From Blastobasis lacticolella (taxonomy: Eukaryota; Arthropoda; Insecta; Lepidoptera; Blastobasidae), in the NCBI GenBank assembly GCA_905147135.1, contig LR990052.1, forward strand, positions 12,028,200 through 12,092,199: a stretch of DNA of 64,000 nucleotides. The letters are read 5' to 3'. This document shows positions 59,178 through 64,000 of this stretch, piece by piece. The notes below the pieces were generated by a model. The model was not told the DNA's origin. It ran no database searches and saw nothing but the letters and a program-made list of their open reading frames with translations. Made by a program: the position numbers and the translations under genes. Position 1 is the first letter of the stretch. Each line of letters opens with the position of its first letter.

Positions 59178-60244
59178 CTGTTGGATAAAGGATTTTATTT
59201 GTACAGTTGACAACTTGTGACCCGCTATAGCGTGCTTGTTGCGAATGTACAAGCTCCGACTCCACAACGACCCGTAAACTTGTAAACGGGAAGACGTACC
59301 ACTAAGGTAGCAAGCGGTGGCAACCTTATTTCGAGTGGGGCCATGTGGCAATAGAATAGAAAAAGGAAGTTGACAAAAAAATTTGCATCATCGTTATCTG
59401 TTGTGATCCTCTAATTCACCTTCATTCATTTGGAGGAAGTTCAACTCGACTATTAGAGACCGTTAACAATTGGTTAAAAAGGTGGAAAAAAATCTTCAGA
59501 CACTACCTAAAACGTAGTGTGACATTATGATGTTCTTCAACTTTGACTGGTACGGGACGGTCTGAAGGCATGCAGATACAACTGCTTATTTATTTTTGTA
59601 ATTCCAGTAGGTAAAACAACATGGATATTATTTATTTACGTTAGTTTGGCTCGAGATAAGGTTACTTCCTTAAAGGACATTTACTTCATAATTTGATCCT
59701 ATTTTCCCGCTTCCCGTCTATTGGAGCATACAAACATCCAATATCACGCGGTAATTACACGGGCAAGCAAAGCTGTAGGTACTCAAGCAACAAACATTTG
59801 AATTAATTAAAGTGGCCGTCAAAACCGAAACCGTGATAAGGTTTTGTTTGAGGAAACGCGTGGCTAGAAACAAAATTATTTTAATGTGCCAATTACGCGC
59901 GTAGTAACCGCAGAGCCGCGCCACGGCACGGAAATGTTTGTAGTGCTTTTTCACGTCTGCTCCCGCTTTGTTTTGTTCGAACACTTATAGCTCTTTGACT
60001 CAGTAATTTATATGTATCCGGATTACATTCTTGAATTAAAACTTGGGTGAATCATAACTATTTCAATAACGGTGTGCATTCGATTGGTAGGGCTGCCGGC
60101 GTACGCGTATTGATATGGGATCGCGTCGCGTGGTCTCCTAAACCTTTGGTTTCTGTGCTAATGCCGGAAAGCTTACTGTATACCCTACCGGCAGACATCG
60201 GAAAGCTCCCGACACCGTCTACATATACTCAAATAATTCCCAAA
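59178..60244. other. cv-2 upstream intron, part 1
   Basis: No further cv-2 exon could be found here. Nothing else recognised. Confidence 0.4.
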
Positions 60245-60245
60245 C

Positions 60246-60330
60246 TTCGGGCAAAGTGGAGAAAACAAAGTAGGAAAGCGGACCCTGCCAGAAGTCGGGA
60301 TATACCGCTCGAATAATGATGGTGATGATA
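60246..60330 (+). mobile_element. LINE-type 3' tail family T, copy 3
   Basis: GGGCAAAGTGGAGAAAAC, AAGCGGACCCTGCCAGAAGT, GATGGTGATGAT end. A more decayed relative lies at about 61868-61945. Confidence 0.7.
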
Positions 60331-60740
60331 TCCCAAACTACAAAAGACATTATACTATTAAAATCGATACCATTTTAATTGCAATGAGGATAGAAAAACT
60401 AAATTTGATGACACTGGTTCTCAAATAAAGAAAACAGCATCTCCACAGCTCTATCAGTGACAATGATCAACTACAGAGCAGAGCTGATGCTAGCTGCCCA
60501 CTAGCATTTTCCGACCAACAACATAAGCTCTAACCGTGGCATGGTCGAGCACTGAACTCTGCCTTAATGTGTCATGCATGCTATGAAACGGTCAAGTCAT
60601 ACTTTCTAGAGGGTTTGTAGAGTTAGGCTTTGGGGCTAGGCTCTTCAAGTGATCTGATAACTTTTTCATAGTGTCAACTGGTAAGCCTTACGAAGCTTTG
60701 CAAACCAAGTTTAACATGAAATGTTTAGGTAAGTTTTGGT

Positions 60741-61093
60741 GGGAGCGTCGGTGGCCGGGCGGTTGAGTATCCGACTCGTAAGCGAGAGGTACCGGGTTCG
60801 AATCCCGCTGCGGCCATGTACCAATGACTCTTTTCTGAGTTATGTACATTAGTTGAATTCTAACCGATGCTCTTTCGGTGAGGTAAAAAAACATCGTGAT
60901 GAAACCTGCAAATTCAGTCAACTGAATTTGTAATCATGATCCAATCTGGTCAGGTTTCCCTGGTAGCAGGGTAACGGAGGTCAGATGACAGTCGCTCACT
61001 GTAATTACCTGATCCTGGATCATGGTCAAGGCGGATCCCGGGCACTCGTGCTGGAGAGTACAACCGGGACATTAACGCCAAGATGATGATAAT
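60741..61093 (+). mobile_element. SINE S1, reference full-length copy
   Basis: A tRNA-like head has box A (GGTGGCCGGGCGGTTGAG), a CTCGTAA loop-like stretch (CGT, Thr-like) and box B (GGGTTCGAATCCC). The family body follows (AACATCGTGATGAAACCTGC, CATGATCCAATCTGGTCAG, CTGTAATTACCTGATCC, CAACCGGGACATTAACGCC) and a GATGATGATA tail. GTTTTGGT flanks both sides as a probable target duplication. It lies in the upstream intron of cv-2. Confidence 0.9.
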
Positions 61094-62010
61094 GTTTTGG
61101 TATGCTTCTGGTTATTTTGTTCAACAAAATATTTTATGCAGTTTTCCATTTAATGTTTGAATTGTCGTATTCAATTTCCTCTAATGTATGTAACTATGTA
61201 ATATTTATTACATACAATACTTAGGTATAAATCGTAGGAGGTTAATGAACTACACTAACGGGCTGAATTACATTATTCTATCCTACTGAAATAATTTACG
61301 TTTATTTTTATATGTTGGGGAACGACATATGTATTTGTGGTCATAGTTAGTTTGTATGACTGTAGAACATTTCATGATTCATTATAGTACTTGTGAATTT
61401 GAACAATGAAGGACTCAGTAGCAACCGCGAAGGTACGAACAATAAAGTCACGGATTACGTATCAACTCACATTCAAATATAAGAATAATTAAATGCAAAA
61501 CAATTCATGAGATGCAGATAAACTACAGATGAGTTTTGAGTAGATACTTACGGTGGTTTTTTATAAGGACATAAGTTATTTTTAACTTCGTAAGTTACGT
61601 CTAAAAGATTTGTGTTATTGTACTTACAGAAGACAGATTAGCTACCGTTGCTATTTTTTGTGTCTATACAGATGCTAGCCGATCTTATACTGGTTTTGGG
61701 TATGTCGATATGCAGTTGTCTGTACCTGGCACAATTCTTACACAACTTCTCCGTTAGAATAGCAGGTTTAACAATTTAATCATTAGGTACGTGGGAAATA
61801 ATCTCTAAATCTGTCAGTATAATGATAGAGGTCCCGCGGGAAACCCTGAAGCCGTTACTTGCGACGCGAAGACGATGAAAACCAGACGAAGTGGAGGAGG
61901 AAAAGCAGGAAACGGGTCCCTGGTAAAAGCCGAAAATGACCGATGGAATATTTTACTTCACTTTAAAAAACCACGGTACATTTGGTTTGGTTCATTGACA
62001 TTGTACGTTG
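61094..62010. other. cv-2 upstream intron, part 2
   Basis: AT-rich sequence with no supported feature except a decayed T-family tail at about 61868-61945. Confidence 0.4.
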
Positions 62011-62325
62011 GCGTTATATTACTCGTGAACGGGTGCTGCCTTGGTGGACTGGCTTACTCATGCTGTAGTTTTAGGTGGTTTTTCTTAATTATACTAGACA
62101 TACCTATATAATATATCGAAAGCGGTCCGTCTCGGCCTGGCATTGTCGAGCACGGTCCGGTCGTGGTTGGCGTGGGGTGGGTTTGCTGCGGCCGTAGGGT
62201 GGTCAGCGTGTCACTGTGTGTTTCCTTCCTACTTTCCCTACTCCCCTCCTTTTTGACGATTGAAAGAGATATTGAATGTCCTAATCAATAAAGAAATTTT
62301 GAATTTTGAGTTTGAATTTTGAATT
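62011..62325 (+). mobile_element. 320-bp repeat L, copy 2
   Basis: Nearly identical to 19172-19492, same strand, with the AATAAA signal and AATTTTG tail units. Confidence 0.88.
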
Positions 62326-62758
62326 GAGACAGACACAAAACGGTTTTCATCATCAGTTAGAGAATTTTTTCCGGAAGGTTTATATATTGTACCTATTATA
62401 CCTTCTGGCATTAAAGGCTCGCTACGTTATTTATCATTTTTCAAATACCTATTTATAAAGTAACTCCTAGATATCAATCAATAAACCGTGTAAGCTCGGA
62501 AATCTCCTGTAAATTTTGTTCAAATAAAATCAAACTCACATTTCTCATTTCAATTGTTCAGATTGCGCAAAAACACTGGCACAGCCACGGGCAAGTGTGA
62601 CGTCATAGATGCAGTCACACTTCTGAAGTGTCAAAGATAGTGCCGTCCGTACACAGCCGTTCACCCCAACCATACCGTAACATGCTGAAGATTTTATCTC
62701 TCCGAACCATCGTTATTGCGTTGAGGTGTGACTCTCAAAACTGATTTTTAGAAATCTA

Positions 62759-62964
62759 TACATAGTATAAAACAAAACCGGTTCCTGTCCCTATGCTTCT
62801 ATGTATGTTTCTGTACGCTCCTGTCTTTTAAACTACATAACAGATTTTAGTGCGGTTTTCAATAATAGAGTGATTCAAAAGGGATGTTTATAAGTAACAA
62901 AAGAAGTAGGTAGGTGTAAATTTGTAGGTGTACTAGAACGAAGTCGCGCCGGGTGTCACTAGTG
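62759..62964 (+). mobile_element. dispersed repeat family R, copy 4
   Basis: CATAGTATAAAACAAAACCG to GAACGAAGTCGCGCCGGGTG, the same orientation as the 14.6-kb copy. Confidence 0.85.
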
Positions 62965-63695
62965 AATAACATTACTTACACTGGTAGAAAGTTAGATATT
63001 ATGTAGACTACCTACTTATCAAATTGTTTCAGTGAAAAATGATTCCTGAGACTAATCTAGCTGACCAGTCATTGTCTCCAAACCGTGAACGTTATACACA
63101 TGATTGCAAGATGACAAGTGCTACGTCGTGTACACTACGAGCAGATGTTCAAAGATGAAAGGGTGGACATCAACGTCAAAGTAAAACAGTAATCGCTTTA
63201 ATGGCTTTCTTAGCCTGTGCGTTAATTCTCTCAATTAGCCGTTAAGATAAAATGCACTCGGCAAACATAAAATGAGCCATTTTCATCCTTATTAAGTTCA
63301 AAATCCAATCGCATAATTATTTATTGCCCCGTTTTACGACTCTTTGTTCTGCTCACATTTGCATTGGCACGTGGCGTGCTTGGGAGAAATGTTAATGGCT
63401 TAGGTATATTGTAATATTATGGGCTTCAATGTAACCTGCTGTTTTGATCGACGATTGATAAGTTTCCATCGATGGAAAACTTCATAATCACCATTTGAAA
63501 AGTATTTCGTCACCTACTAAACTACGGTGCTTATGATTTCAGTATTATGTGTGCACTTATTGTTTTATGTAGTACCTAATCTGTATCCATTACTTTCTTA
63601 GTTTGGTTCCTCGTACTTACGTATGTAGTAGGTGCCTAATGGAAACATATTAAGATCTTAGTAATATTAAAAACATACACATACATAACATAAAC
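62965..63695. other. AT-rich DNA, nothing recognised
   Basis: No gene or repeat that I can support. Confidence 0.4.
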
Positions 63696-63699
63696 ATCT

Positions 63700-63835
63700 C
63701 TCTTCTGTAGGCCTGCTGGAAGAAATTTCTTTTTAGAAATAAGCAGCGCCTGTTGTGTCTTTTGTTCTGTTATATTTCTCTGTATATCATTATTGTGTAC
63801 AATAAACAGTTAAATAAAATAAAATAAATAAATAA
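63700..63835 (+). repeat. LINE 3' UTR-like repeat U with AATAAA
   Basis: GAAGAAATTTCTTTTTAGAA, AAGCAGCGCCTGTTGTGTC, ATTATTGTGTACAATAAAC, then AAAT microsatellite. It looks like a retroelement 3' end. Confidence 0.7.
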
Positions 63836-64000
63836 TTTAGCTTGATTAGCCTTTGTATCCGTCTATCAAGACGTACCTACATACCTACTGCATGGATTTA
63901 TATGTAAATTCGCACTCAGATAGACCATGGCCTGGTATAGCTTTATGCTGGTATTAGCTGGTTTTATGAAGGACTACGCGAAGCAAGTCACAGAGCAACG

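Noticed and set aside
60745..60815. Possible tRNA gene
   Set aside because: Box A and box B are clear but acceptor stem pairing is poor and the sequence continues into a SINE body repeated elsewhere in the window.

Overview
The window is nuclear DNA from an insect, most likely a moth or butterfly (Lepidoptera). The evidence is AT-rich, repeat-dense sequence with GC-rich coding exons, orthologues of insect fused, troponin C and crossveinless-2, and transposon, SINE and LINE families that I know mainly from lepidopteran genomes. No bacterial genes, CRISPR arrays or viral genes were seen. The species cannot be named from sequence alone.

Layout. (1) 5-1522: a decayed Tc1/mariner-type transposon with inverted ends. 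(2) 1933-6332, minus strand: the Hedgehog-pathway kinase fused; six exons are joined with confidence and two further C-terminal exons are candidates. (3) About 6.9-11 kb: intergenic DNA with a MITE, a broken non-LTR retrotransposon and a second MITE with perfect inverted ends. (4) 11063-20003: a nested repeat block that I interpret as one old PIF/Harbinger element. A multi-exon transposase on the plus strand (11624-13471) faces a five-exon Myb/SANT-like accessory gene on the minus strand (16309-18156). Both lie between inverted subterminal repeats and are interrupted by SINEs, an R1-type LINE end, a second LINE and a GTAGGG-like satellite. (5) 20-27 kb: intergenic DNA with several MITEs. (6) 27255-46047, plus strand: troponin C, six coding exons with introns of 1.3 to 12 kb. 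(7) 46-52 kb: intergenic repeats. (8) 52075-59177, minus strand, continuing beyond the window: the C-terminal part of a crossveinless-2/BMPER-type BMP-binding protein with von Willebrand C and D domains.

The three host genes act in different processes (Hedgehog signalling, muscle calcium switching, extracellular BMP control) and show no operon-like relation. Most remaining sequence is repeat-derived. The two most interesting structures are the nested Harbinger element with an almost intact accessory gene, and a 52-bp near-perfect palindrome inside one copy of a fold-back element in the crossveinless-2 intron. Joined exons were inferred by hand from splice sites, reading phase and family resemblance; no alignment was run.
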